Origin: Sipunculus nudus
Taxonomy: Eukaryota; Annelida; Sipuncula; Golfingiida; Sipunculidae
Direction: 5' to 3'
Assembly: GCA_026874595.1 (NCBI GenBank)
Contig: CM049315.1
Location: forward strand, 65,033,389-65,097,388
Length of the DNA stretch: 64,000 nt
Positions within the stretch are counted from its first letter, which is position 1; each line of letters begins with the position of its first letter. The notes beneath the pieces were generated by a model. It was given only the letters and a program-made list of their open reading frames with translations, made no database searches and had not been told where the DNA came from. This document shows, in pieces, positions 1-11,587 of this stretch. The position numbers were made by a program, and so were the translations under genes.

Positions 1-3000
1 CCCTCTCATGTTTCTCCCTGCTTCTTCCTGCTCACACTGCCCCTCTCATGTTTCCCCTTGCTTCTTCCTGCTCACACTGCCCCCATCATGTTTCTCCCTG
101 CTTCTTCCTGCTCACACTGCCCCTCTCATGTTTCTCCCTGCTTCTTCCTGCTCACACTGCCCCTCTCATGTTTCTCCCTGCTTCTTCCTGCTCAAACTGC
201 CCCTCTCATGTTTCTCCCTGCTTCTTCCTGCTCACACTGCCCCTCTCATGTTTCTCCCTGCTTCTTCCTGCTCACACTGCCCCTCTCATGTTTCTCCCTG
301 CTTCTTCCTGCTCAAACTGCCCCTCTCATGTTTCTCCCTGCTTCTTCCTGCTCACACTGCCCCCATCATGTTTCTCCCTGCTTCTTCCTGCTCACACTGC
401 CCCTCTCATGTTTCTCCCTGCTTCTTCCTGCTCACACTGCCCCTCTCATGTTTCTCCCTGCTTCTTCCTGCTCAAACTGCCCCTCTCATGTTTCTCCCTG
501 CTTCTTCCTGCTCACACTGCCCCCATCATGTTTCTCCCTGCTTCTTCCTGCTCACACTGCCCCTCTCATGTTTCTCCCTGCTTCTTCCTGCTCACACTGC
601 CCCTCTCATGTTTCTCCCTGCTTCTTCCTGCTCAAACTGCCCCTCTCATGTTTCTCCCTGCTTCTTCCTGCTCACACTGCCCCTCTCATGTTTCTCCCTG
701 CTTCTTCCTGCTCACACTGCCCCTCTCATGTTTCTCCCTGCTTCCTCCTGCTCACACTACCCCTCTCATGTTTCTCCCTGCTTCCTCCTGCTCACACTGC
801 CCCTCTCATGTTTCTCCCTGCTTCCTCCTGCTCACACTGCCCCTCTCATGTTTCTCCCTGCTTCCTCCTGCTCACACTGCCCCTCTCATGTTTCTCCCTG
901 CTTCCTCCTGCTCACACTACCCCTCTCAGGTTTCTCCCTGCTTCTTCCTGCTCACACTGCCTCTCTCATGTTTCTCCCTGCTTCTTCCTGCTTGCACCCC
1001 CCTCTCATGTTTCTCCCTGCTTCTTCCTGCTCACACTGCCCCTCTCATGTTTCTCCCTGCTTCTTCCTGCTCACACTGCCCCTCTCATGTTTCTCCCTGC
1101 TTCCTCCTGCTCACACTGCCCCTCTCATGTTTCTCCCTGCTTCTTCCTGCTCACACTGCCCCTCTCATGTTTCTCCTTGCTTCTTCCTGCTTGCACCCCC
1201 CTCTCATGTTTCTCCCTGCTTCTTCCTGCTCACACTGCCCCTCTCATGTTTCTCCCTGCTTCTTCCTGCTCACACTGCCTCTCTCATGTTTCTCCCTGCT
1301 TCCTCCTGCTCACACTACCCCTCTCATGTTTCTCCCTGCTTCTTCCTGCTCACACTGCCTCTCTCATGTTTCTCCCTGCTTCTTCCTGCTTGCACCCCCC
1401 TCTCATGTTTCTCCCTGCTTCTTCCTGCTCACACTGCCCCTCTCATGTTTCTCCCTGCTTCTTCCTGCTCACACTGCCCCTCTCATGTTTCTCCCTGCTT
1501 CCTCCTGCTCACACTGCCCCTCTCATGTTTCTCCCTGCTTCTTCCTGCTCACACTGCCCCTCTCATGTTTCTCCTTGCTTCTTCCTGCTTGCACCCCCCT
1601 CTCATGTTTCTCCCTGCTTCTTCCTGCTCACACTGCCCCTCTCATGTTTCTCCCTGCTTCTTCCTGCTCACACTGCCCCTCTCATGTTTCTCCTTGCTTC
1701 TTCCTGCTTGCACCCCCCTCTCATGTTTCTCCCTGCTTCCTCCTGCTCACACTGCCTCTCTCATGTTTCTCCTTGCTTCTTCCTGCTCACACTGCCCCTC
1801 TCATGTTTCTCCTTGCTTCTTCCTGCTTGCACCCCCCTCTCATGTTTCTTCCTGCTCCCTCCTGCTCACACTGCCTCTCTCATGTTTCTCCTTGCTTCTT
1901 CCTGCTTGCACCCCCCTCTCATGTTTCTCCCTGCTTCTTCCTGCTCACACTGCCCCTCTCGTGTTTCTCCCTGCTTCTTCCTGCTCACACTGCCCCTCTC
2001 ATGTTTCTCCCTGCTTCCTCCTGCTCACACTGCCCCTCTCATGTTTCTCCTTGCTTCTTCCTGCTCACACTGCCCCTCTCATGTTTCTCCCTGCTTCTTC
2101 CTGCTCATACTGCCCCTCTCATGTTTCTCCCTGCTTCTTCCTGCTCATACTGCCCCTCTCATGTTTCTCCCTGCTTCCTCCTGCTCACACTGCCCCTCTC
2201 ATGTTTCTCCCTGCTTCTTCCTGCTCACACTGCCCCTCTCATGTTTCTCCTTGCTTCTTCCTGCTCACACTGCCCCTCTCATGTTTCTCCTTGCTTCTTC
2301 CTGCTTGCACCCCCCTCTCATGTTTCTCCTTGCTTCTTCCTGCTCACACTGCCCCTCTCATGTTTCTCCCTGCTTCCTCCTGCTCACACTGCCCCTCTCA
2401 TGTTTCTCCCTGCTTCTTCCTGCTTGCACCCCCCTCTCATGTTTCTCCCTGCTTCCTCCTGCTCACACTGCCCCTCTCATGTTTCTCCCTGCTTCTTCCT
2501 GCTCACACTGCCCCTCTCATGTTTCTCCTTGCTTCTTCCTGCTCACACTGCCCCTCTCATGTTTCTCCTTGCTTCTTCCTGCTCACACTGCCCCTCTCAT
2601 GTTTCTCCTTGCTTCTTCCTGCTCACACTGCCCCTCTCATGTTTCTCCTTGCTTCTTCCTGCTTGCACCCCCCTCTCATGTTTCTCCCTGCTTCTTCCTG
2701 CTCACACTGCCCCTCTCATGTTTCTCCCTGCTTCTTCCTGCTCACACTGCCCCTCTCATGTTTCTCCTTGCTTCTTCCTGCTCACACTGCCCCTCTCATG
2801 TTTCTCCTTGCTTCTTCCTGCTTGCACCCCCCTCTCATGTTTCTCCCTGCTTCTTCCTGCTCACACTGCCCCTCTCATGTTTCTCCTTGCTTCTTCCTGC
2901 TCACACTGCCCCTCTCATGTTTCTCCTTGCTTCTTCCTGCTTGCACCCCCCTCTCATGTTTCTCCCTGCTTCTTCCTGCTCACACTGCCCCTCTCATGTT

Positions 3001-4488
3001 TCTCCCTGCTTCCTCCTGCTCACACTGCCCCTCTCATGTTTCTCCCTGCTTCTTCCTGCTTGCACCCCCCTCTCATGTTTCTCCCTGCTTCCTCCTGCTC
3101 ACACTGCCCCTCTCATGTTTCTCCCTGCTTCTTCCTGCTCACACTGCCCCTCTCATGTTTCTCCTTGCTTCTTCCTGCTCACACTGCCCCTCTCATGTTT
3201 CTCCTTGCTTCTTCCTGCTTGCACCCCCCTCTCATGTTTCTCCCTGCTTCCTCCTGCTCACACTGCCCCTCTCATGTTTCTCCCTGCTTCTTCCTGCTCA
3301 CACTGCCCCTCTCATGTTTCTCCTTGCTTCTTCCTGCTTGCACCCCCCTCTCATGTTTCTCCCTGCTTCTTCCTGCTCACACTGCCCCTCTTATGTTTCT
3401 CCTTGCTTTTTCCTGCTCACACTGCCCCTCTCATGTTTCTCCTTGCTTCTTCCTGCTTGCACCCCCCTCTCATGTTTCTCCCTGCTTCTTCCTGCTCACA
3501 CTGCCCCTCTCATGTTTCTCCTTGCTTCTTCCTGCTCACACTGCCCCTCTCATGTTTCTCCTTGCTTCTTCCTGCTTGCACCCCCCTCTCATGTTTCTCC
3601 CTGCTTCTTCCTGCTCACACTGCCCCTCTCATGTTTCTCCCTGCTTCCTCCTGCTCACACTGCCTCTCTCATGTTTCTCCTTGCTTCTTCCTGCTTGCAC
3701 CCCCCTCTCATGTTTCTCCCTGCTTCCTCCTGCTCACACTGCCCCTCTCATGTTTCTCCTTGCTTCTTCCTGCTCACACTGCCCCTCTCATGTTTCTCCC
3801 TGCTTCTTCCTGCTCACACTGCCCCTCTCATGTTTCTCCCTGCTTCTTCCTGCTCACACTGCCCCTCTCATGTTTCTCCCTGCTTCCTCCTGCTCACACT
3901 GCCTCTCTCATGTTTCTCCCTGCTTCTTCCTGCTCACACTGCCCCTCTCATGTTTCTCCCTGCTTCCTCCTGCTCACACTGCCCCTCTCATGTTTCTCCT
4001 TGCTTCTTCCTGCTTGCACCCCCCTCTCATGTTTCTCCCTGCTTCCTCCTGCTCACACTGCCCCTCTCATGTTTCTCCTTGCTTCTTCCTGCTTGCACCC
4101 CCCTCTCATGTTTCTCCCTGCTTCTTCCTGCTCACACTGCCCCTCTCATGTTTCTCCCTGCTTCTTCCTGCTCACACTGCCCCTCTCATGTTTCTCCTTG
4201 CTTCTTCCTGCTTGCACCCCCCTCTCATGTTTCTCCCTGCTTCCTCCTGCTCACACTGCCTCTCTCATGTTTCTCCCTGCTTCTTCCTGCTTGCACCCCC
4301 CTCTCATGTTTCTCCCTGCTTCTTCCTGCTCACACTGCCCCTCTCATGTTTCTCCCTGCTTCTTCCTGCTCACACTGCCCCTCTCATGTTTCTCCCTGCT
4401 TCCTCCTGCTCACACTGCCTCTCTCATGTTTCTCCTTGCTTCTTCCTGCACACACTGCCCCTCTCATGTTTCTCCTTGCTTCTTCCTG
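1..4488 (+). repeat. 40-bp pyrimidine-rich minisatellite, about 112 units, continues past left edge
   Basis: The unit reads ctctcatgtttctccctgct plus cttcctgctcacactgccc-type sequence, 40 bp in total. About 22 units are a 39-bp variant in which ctcacactgccc is replaced by cttgcaccccc; this variant appears only after position 960. The first 720 bp are more uniform and carry sporadic caaact and cccatc variants. The unit is about 82% pyrimidine on the plus strand and contains no TAA, TAG or TGA in any plus frame, and 40 is not a multiple of three. All three plus frames therefore stay open for about 1,490-1,570 codons with a 40-residue periodic translation. I see no sign that this is coding: the 39/40-bp mix freely changes frame, and the open frames simply run on into intronic sequence. 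It probably lies in the NOMO intron 3' of the exon at 14747-14881 (inference, because the next exon is not in the window). Confidence 0.95.
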
Positions 4489-5189
4489 GATCTGCTACCA
4501 TTTTCTGCTACATATGAGGCATTTCCACTCCTCTAACTTCCTGTCTTCATTAATGTTAAAAGTAAAATTGGAGCTGCATGGCCACTTCTTGAAAGTTTTT
4601 GGGTTACTGCTTTATAATTTACTTTTTGTTTTGACATCATGCCATTTCCAACGAAATTTGGCCATGTGTAATGGTGCCAATAATATATCAAACATCTCAT
4701 TCTTCTCTCTCTAATCTCCTGTCCTAGTTCCTGCCTCCTGTCTCTTCCTCAGCTCTCTGATCTAAAGACCACTTCTGCTCTCATTCCCTAACCCCCCCCC
4801 CCCCCCCATCAGGAACTGGTCTCCCTTTATAATATTCCCTAGCTCTAGTGTTTTCCTTACTAAAATTATCACACTTTTTGGCTTACATGAATTCAATCAA
4901 AACAGTACTGTGTGTCCAATGTGTCAACGGCTGAATGTGTTCATGTCTGACACCTTATTAATTATGATCAGGCAATTAAAAGCTGCCAGTTACCGGAATT
5001 GTTACATAATGGAAAATCTGGGATAAACTTATTCCCTACTTAACTGTATAACCATACCTCTAAAAACATAATATTATACCTTGTAATTAATAATAATAAA
5101 AATAATCTGCAATATCAGCAAAAGATTGGTTTACCTAATCATAATGCTTATTATCTAGTTCAATATGCAAAATACAACATGGTCCCTAG
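4489..5189. other. AT-rich intronic sequence with a poly-C tract
   Basis: There is no gene or recognised element here. A run of 16 C occupies 4792-4807. The left part (4489-4790) keeps a pyrimidine bias continuous with the minisatellite, and the rest is AT-rich. Confidence 0.6.
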
Positions 5190-6485
5190 GCTGCTGTAGG
5201 GTGCTACATGCTCACAAAATATAGGTCACAGTTTCAAAGAAGACTTTACAGGGCCCTCCTTGGATCTTACTCAAATTTAATTAGATGTTTCTAGGTCCAA
5301 CTGCTACAATTTGTGCCGTTTAACCTATAGGGTGATAAAATCATTTTCTTTCACATAACTCACAGAATATAGTCACAAAGACCTTATTTCAGGTTTCCAA
5401 GGAATTTTTACAGGGACCTCCCTGGATCTTAAATGAGAAGTTTACATACCCAAGTGTGACAAATTGCGCCAATCTGACACATCAGGTGCTCAAATCCTGT
5501 TCTTTCACATATCTTGCAGAATATAGGTCACAGTGACCTTATTTCTGTCATCCAAGGAGACATTACAATAACCTCAATTTACATAAAGTAAGATGTTTCT
5601 GAAGCCAACATTTTCGATTAAGGCCATGTAGGATCATTGTAGGTGCTCAAAATTAGGTTTTCGGCTCATAGCTCACAGCTAGTATATAGGTTATCATGAG
5701 CTAATCTCAGGTGTTGAAGGAGATTTGCCCAAGACCTTAAAGTTTAAGTGAGAAGGTTTTAGGTCCAACCATTATGATGTGGTATTAGAAGGTTCAAGGG
5801 CTTACGGATACATTTTGTGCCCTGTCTGACTGTCTGGGTGCTAAAAATCATGCCTTTTTTCTATAGCTTGCAAAATATAAGTCACAGTGACCTAATTCAA
5901 GGTTTTCAAGGACATTTGCCCAGGACCTCCTTGAATATTATGTTAGAAGATTCTAGGTCTAATGGGTACAATTTGTGCCTTGTCTGACTCTCTGGGTGAT
6001 CATAATCATGTTTTTTGGCCGTAGTTTGCAGAATATAGGCCACCATGACCTAATTCCAGTTGTTCATGGAGATTTGCCCAGAACCTCCCAGGATGTTGCA
6101 TTAGAAAATTCTAAGTCTAACTGATACAATTTGTGCCCTCCTGACATTCAGGGTGCTCAAATGATATATATTTTCCTATGGCTCACAGAATACAGGTCAC
6201 AGTGACCTAATTTCATTTTTCAGAGGACATCTGCCCAGGACCTCCCTGCATGTTATGCTTGAAGATTCTAGGCCTAATGGATATAAATTGCCCCGTCTAA
6301 CTGTCTGTGTGCTTAAATATGGTCATCATGACCTAATTTCAGGTTTCCAAGGAGATTTTCCCAGGACCTCCGTAGATAAACAGTTAGATGTTTCTATGTC
6401 TAACAGTTATGATTTGGACGAATGACAGATAAAAGGTGATCGCTATAGCTCAGATGACTTCCAGTCAGCTGAGTTAAAATTCACA
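5190..6485 (+). repeat. Degenerate tandem array, about 155-bp units, 8 copies
   Basis: Recurring blocks of the type gtcacagtgacctaatttcagg, tccaaggagatttt, caggacctccctggat, attctaggtcca and acaatttgtgccctg occur at about 5224, 5375, 5528, 5690, 5880, 6040, 6195 and 6322. The array ends near 6430-6485 with the signature ggtgatcgctatagctcaga followed by tcagctgagttaaaa. That tail closes a whole family of interspersed elements in this window (8076-12343, 42218-42880). The units are heavily diverged, so the array is old. Confidence 0.8.
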
Positions 6486-7270
6486 AAGTAGCAAACCATA
6501 GGACCTTACACACCCCCTATCATAAAATATTTTTAGGATGACTTCTTTCCAATGGGGCAGGTGCAAGTATTTGGTCCTCATATTTACACAGAATCCACAG
6601 AATCTTTGTGTACAAAAACTAAACTTCAAAACTTTCCACTGGTACTGAAGTATTCAGGTTATTAGGAGTTTTCATTTTTTTTTAATTTTGATATAGCTTT
6701 AGTTGGTTATAGAGTAATTGCAAGTATCATTGTTATAGTGGTTTACAAATGTAATTATTAAACAAGGGCACCGCAAAGGGTACCCCACGCATGGGGCATA
6801 ATTAGAATGGGTGTATTACACAGTGTGAAAAAGGAGGGCAGCTATCTGGCCTTGACCTTTGCTCCTGTGACCTCATACTAAAAAGGGTTTGTCATCCATG
6901 GGTGGGTGAGCCATATGAGCAAGATGGCACTGACAGGTGTTGGTCAAACAGTTTGGCTTAAAATAGGTCCACAATCTTTTTTAAGAAGTGGGCGCCTTGG
7001 CTGTGACCTCTGACCCTGTGACCTCAAAATCGATAGGATTCTTCATCTATGGGTGGGTGAGTTATATGTGCAAGATGAAAGGTTTAGGTCAAACAGTTTG
7101 GCTTTAAATGGGTCCACAAGTTTTCAAGAAGTGGACCTTGTTGACGTGACTTTTGACCCCATGAATGATCTTGTGTGATGGCAAAAAACAAGTGACCCAT
7201 GGGTCATGCCTATCAGCTGAATTTGACAAACAGATGACTCATGCATTAATTATTGATGTTATGATCTGGT
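6486..7270. other. AT-rich spacer and diverged interspersed repeat
   Basis: Positions 6486-6757 show nothing recognisable. From 6758 an element beginning aacaagggcaccgcaaaggg carries repeated CTTGACCTTTGACC-type motifs and the phrase catgggtgggtgagccatatg, a diverged relative of the 40.4-kb and 50.4-kb repeats. At about 7186 a short fragment with acccatgggtcatg resembles the start of the TCAGCTGA family. Confidence 0.55.
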
Positions 7271-7274
7271 AAAA

Positions 7275-8075
7275 ATATAAATTGTTAACAAGGCCTACAG
7301 ACCTAATTCGAACCTGTGCAAAGGGAAATACATCAGGTATAATGCTTCCATGCTGGACCGTTACTTTTCAAGTACATGTGTGACATGTATATGTACAACG
7401 CAAGCACTGAACATTTTGAACCTGAGTGCATGCACCAGTAACACAAACATCACTGCTGAAATACTGGCATAGGTGCACAGAACACAAAAATGAATGTAAG
7501 TTGCACCACCTCTCATGAGAAAGCCTTTAAAGATGTGTGGACATAAACAATTTCAGGTTTCAAACCACTCATCGGCTATGTGCACAAATGCATGACACAA
7601 CAAGATACAGGTAGTTGAAAGCAACTACGTGTATCCACTGAAATCATAGTACAGGTGAAGTGAGGCAAGGATTGAGTGGTAAGGGGAAATAAAAAGGTGG
7701 ATGTCTGCCACATAAACATGATTGTAGGTTGCACCACCTGAGGCCAATACTGCAAATCACTCCTGAAAAAAGGGTATTAATTTATCCTACAAAAACAGAA
7801 AGGTAAGTGGTGCCACCTGTCTGGTTTACAAGAAAACTTTCCAATATAGATGAACATGCCAAATTTCAGACCAATACCTTGACCCACTCCTGAGATATGG
7901 GCAATTTTCACCCAAAGCACATGTACAGATGGACTCCAAAGGAAAACGATTGCAGATGATGCCACCAGTTCTTGAGTACAAGATGGAGGAGTCCAAGATC
8001 TATGGATATACACAATTTCAGGCCAATATTGCAGTTCACTCCTGGGAAACAGGCATTAAACAATTCTACAAAAAC
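7275..8075 (+). repeat. GGTGGCGCCACC-module repeat, about 120-130-bp units (family C)
   Basis: This is a series of related modules built as: aatgattgtaggtggcaccacc, then a clause about aagatgtatggacatg, then aatttcaggccaatac and cactcctgagaaaaggg. It is paralogous in the same order to 27000-27780, including the shared lead-in catcaggtataatgcttcca. Relatives lie at 12344-12700, 16250-17640 and 32431-32560. The right end is interrupted at about 8075 by the element at 8076-12343. The module resumes at 12344 with aaggtaagtggcgccatctg, so the two flanks together rebuild a normal unit. Confidence 0.8.
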
Positions 8076-8971
8076 AACAAGTGAACCATGGGTCATGACG
8101 CTCAGCTGAATGGGTAGAGATTCGCAAAAGGAAATTTTATCATCTGAATGGTAGTATATACCCATTCAACTGAAGCATCAAACAGATTAACCAACAGGCC
8201 AAGATTGTGTCTGTATTTATATATCTCAAAAATAGAGAAAAAAATGCGTAAAAAATACAGGTGGCTCCACCAGTCTGCAGAAACTAATAAAAAGACTTAA
8301 TGGTCAATATGCATGCAAAGAATCATGGTGATCATAGTTGTTCAGATACTTCAGCTTTTGTATCAAATTTTCCATTATGCTGAGGGATACATCAGAGTCC
8401 TATAGCTTGAAGGATACAGGTAACAGAGACCTAATTTCAGGTTTCCACAGACACTTTTCATGGGCCGCCTTGCACGACAAGTATGAAGATTCTAGGTCCA
8501 GTTGTTACAATTTGTGCCACATTAACAGATGGCAGCATCCTTAAAGGTCTCAAAAATAGAGGAAAAAGTTCGAAAAATTGAATAAAATATAGGTGGCACC
8601 ACCAGTCTCCAGAAACTGATGAAACACTCCATAATCAATATCCATGCAAAGAATCATGGTGATCTCTGCATGCATTAGTTGTTTAGATACTTCAGCTTTT
8701 GTATCAAATTGTCCATTATTCTGAGGGATACTTCGGAGTCCTATAGCTTGAAGGATATGGGAAACAGAGACCTAATTTCAGGTTTCCAATTGAATTGAAT
8801 TTTTTGTATGAAATTTTTTACTATTCTAGGGGGTATTTTTGGGCCCCATAGCTTGAAGGATATTGGTAACAGAGACCTTATTTCTGGTTTCCATGGAGAC
8901 TTTTCATAGGTCTCTCACTTTGTCAAGAATGAAGATTCTAGGTCCAGTCCATACGATTTGTGCCCTGTTAA

Positions 8972-11587
8972 GGTCTAATCATCGTCAAACAACCTTGGTT
9001 TGATTTAGCTTTAGAATTCATATTAATAATAATTTTAGACTCAGTGATGTATATATATTTAGAATCCTTAGAATATTCTCTATCAGATGAGATATATTTA
9101 AAAAGTGTAACAGTGTCCACTTTGAAAATTTAAAACTTGAAATGATTTAAAATTATTTTTTTTTAATTGGATATATCTCAGAATTGGCATAGGGTATGTA
9201 TGTGGAAATAGTATCATTTGAAACTATATACAAATATCTCAGGGCGTTTTTTTTATATATTTATTGTCTTTTTTTCATAATGAATTTTAAATTTAAAAAA
9301 AATGTGTGATGTTAACAATACTTATTTCGTTTAAATAATGTATTTATACTACACTAAAAATGATATAGGAAAAAGAAAAAAAAGCATTTTAGAATACTTG
9401 TTGATTTACCTATATGCAAAATTTGAAGACTCCATACTGGATGGTTTTTGAGAAATATCGCTCTGAAGACCGTACAGTCTCCTGAAATACTGTTTTGAGA
9501 AAACAGCCAAAAACTGTTTGGGAAGAGAAATTTCACTTTGAGTGGAAAACAGGGATATATGCGCAAGTGACAGTTGCATTTTTTCACTAAATGTTACGAT
9601 GAAAATCGGTTTCAATGTATAAATTTTATCAATGTTAAAAAAAGGATTTTATTAGGCATCATGACAACTGGAGAACTGTCACACTAAAGTAGGCGGAGCT
9701 TACTGGTCCGAGGGGTCGGTCATCGGTAATCAGGTCATGGGCTACCGTGCCGGGGCACGCGTCAGGTGTGAAGTGAGTGATAAGAACGATCACTCTGTTT
9801 ACTCTGCGCTCTCATTCAGACCACCATACACCCTAATCCAATTAACAGCTTGTCTCTCCCTCTCACAATTATATATGAGACACTACATAGCTAGCATCAA
9901 CATATATCTCTCTCTCTCATTAGATTTATTTACACCAGTCATATACGCGCAAAATCGTGCTGCAACCGCTCTTCCTTTACCGAATGCTCTCATAGAGCTC
10001 TAAGACTCCCGTGCGGTTCACTTCGCAAAATTTGTTAGCAGGCGACGTGGTGGTGTAACTTGGTGCCGCGTTCCTCTCACAAAATTCATTCGTGCAACGC
10101 ATTCTCCCATATTGCTGCACCACCCTCGACATTTATCTACATCCTCCACTAACGATACAGGAACCTTGTGATCAGCAGTATGTGACTGTCTCTTGTTCAA
10201 ATAACGAATTTTATCTTCGCTCATTCTACTCTATTTTCTTCGACCCATGACGTTCAGTTTGAAGATAGTGTATATTTTAGAAGAAGGAACGATGTATTCG
10301 GTAATGGTTTTGGCGATGTAATGATGGAACCTGGGAGAAAATGTTATAGTGTATAACTGGGTCAATATTACAGAATTAACAATCGATAAATTCATATTTC
10401 TGGGTATATTCTTGGTGCCAGGACCATTATTGGGTGACACTAACATATATTAGGGCAATGACATAGACATTATTCGGCGACTGGAGGAATACAATGTACA
10501 GTTTACTTCTGGGTTAGGCGTATAGGGGGACGTGTTTGTATTAATTAGTGCCAATTAGTAAGTGCCGGTAATAAAGATAAGCTCTTTCCCGGCTGACTGA
10601 CCGTGGCTTCCCCACACCTGTCAATCAACCATTTGCCTAATACCGCGAGCGCATGGTTAACCAATAAGCAGCTTACACGCTGCTAACTCTGGCCAAGCTG
10701 ACAGTTGGTCCTGTTTGCACCCCACGTGTACGCTCTTTACACAGCGCTTTACCTATAGGTCAACTTCCTATATCATAAGGCGCTGTTTGTTATGACCTCG
10801 TATCCTGCATTGCAACACCAGAGGGGAGCACTGTATTTTTGTCTAATCAGATGAGACCTTGTGCTGGAAGACAAAGCCAAGCGAGGAATACACAGAGCCA
10901 ATCATATTCATTATTTTTTGAGTGACAGCTCATCCCCCAGCGTAACCGTCTGAACAGGCCACAGGCTCAGAGAGAATTGCCCCTGACGTGGTTTGCTTAG
11001 GGCCTTGGGCACATAGGATGCTCGGCCGTTGAGCTGTAATTCAAACGAAACGTAACAAAGGCTGCGTGCACACCTCGCTGGCTGGTTTCAGTTCTGCAGA
11101 CAACAGATACATGGCTACACTAACACAGTCATAATGTCATAATCGAATCGGTCGATGATGCGAGAATGCAGAGGGAGCAATTTAAATTCGACCGGAAACA
11201 CATCAAGCGGCCCTTGAAGCGCGACAATGGGCGGAGCCAGGATGCCTGTCGAGTGTTTGTTTATTAGCATCTGATTGGCTGCTTGTCACATCGTACGCAC
11301 GTGTATTTCAGTGGACAACAAATCGCCATCTGGTGTCTAAATATATCATAAACAGTCAAAGCTGGCAGCGTGAAAATCAGTTGCTTCTTTAAAAGCGCAA
11401 GATTTCCGCTGCCTCGGGAGCGTACCCCATGTGGGGTTGACATCTGAATTAAAATACTTATTTTTCTAATTGATACAATATAACCCAAGGAACGTGTTTT
11501 TGTGAAAAGATAGATATAGCAAATATCTATAAAACCAGCTGTTTTCAGAAAAATGTAATTTTCATTATTTTTTACGATGATTAGACC
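8972..11587. mobile_element. TTAA-flanked DNA transposon with 14-bp terminal inverted repeats (piggyBac-type duplication), non-autonomous
   Basis: The left terminus GGTCTAATCATCGT (8972-8985) and the right terminus ACGATGATTAGACC (11574-11587) are perfect inverted repeats. Each is flanked by TTAA (8968-8971 and 11588-11591). Removing the element and one TTAA restores gtgccctgttaacagatg, the uninterrupted host sequence seen at about 20780-20797. A 4-bp TTAA duplication is the hallmark of piggyBac elements. The GG start differs from the usual CC start, so the class is inferred from the duplication only. The 2.6-kb interior has no transposase frame; the longest open frame is 88 codons at 9737-10003, with no recognised domain. 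It contains a GC-richer domain at about 9660-11480 that includes repeat D. Confidence 0.8.
10728..11425 (+). repeat. Repeat D copy 1 (about 700 bp)
   Basis: This segment begins gtacgctctttacacagc and ends near cgcaagatttccgctgcctc. It matches 22113-22778 in inverted orientation and the first part of 47206-47570 in the same orientation, at an estimated 75-80% by eye. Shared blocks include gtgacagctcatc, ggctcagagagaat, cgtgcacacctcgctgg and gattggctgcttgtcac. It lies inside the TTAA element. No function is recognised. It is GC-richer than its surroundings and carries CCAAT- and GC-box-like words, so it could derive from a promoter or LTR, but that is only a guess. Confidence 0.7.

Noticed and set aside
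8-4714. Very large open frames (about 1,490-1,570 codons in three plus frames) at the left edge
   Set aside because: They result from a stop-free 40-bp minisatellite. All three frames are equally open, the 39/40-bp unit mix destroys frame, and there is no start, signal or domain context.
9737-10003. 88-codon frame in the TTAA element as a transposase
   Set aside because: Far too short, with no DDE-type or zinc-finger pattern; composition is consistent with chance.
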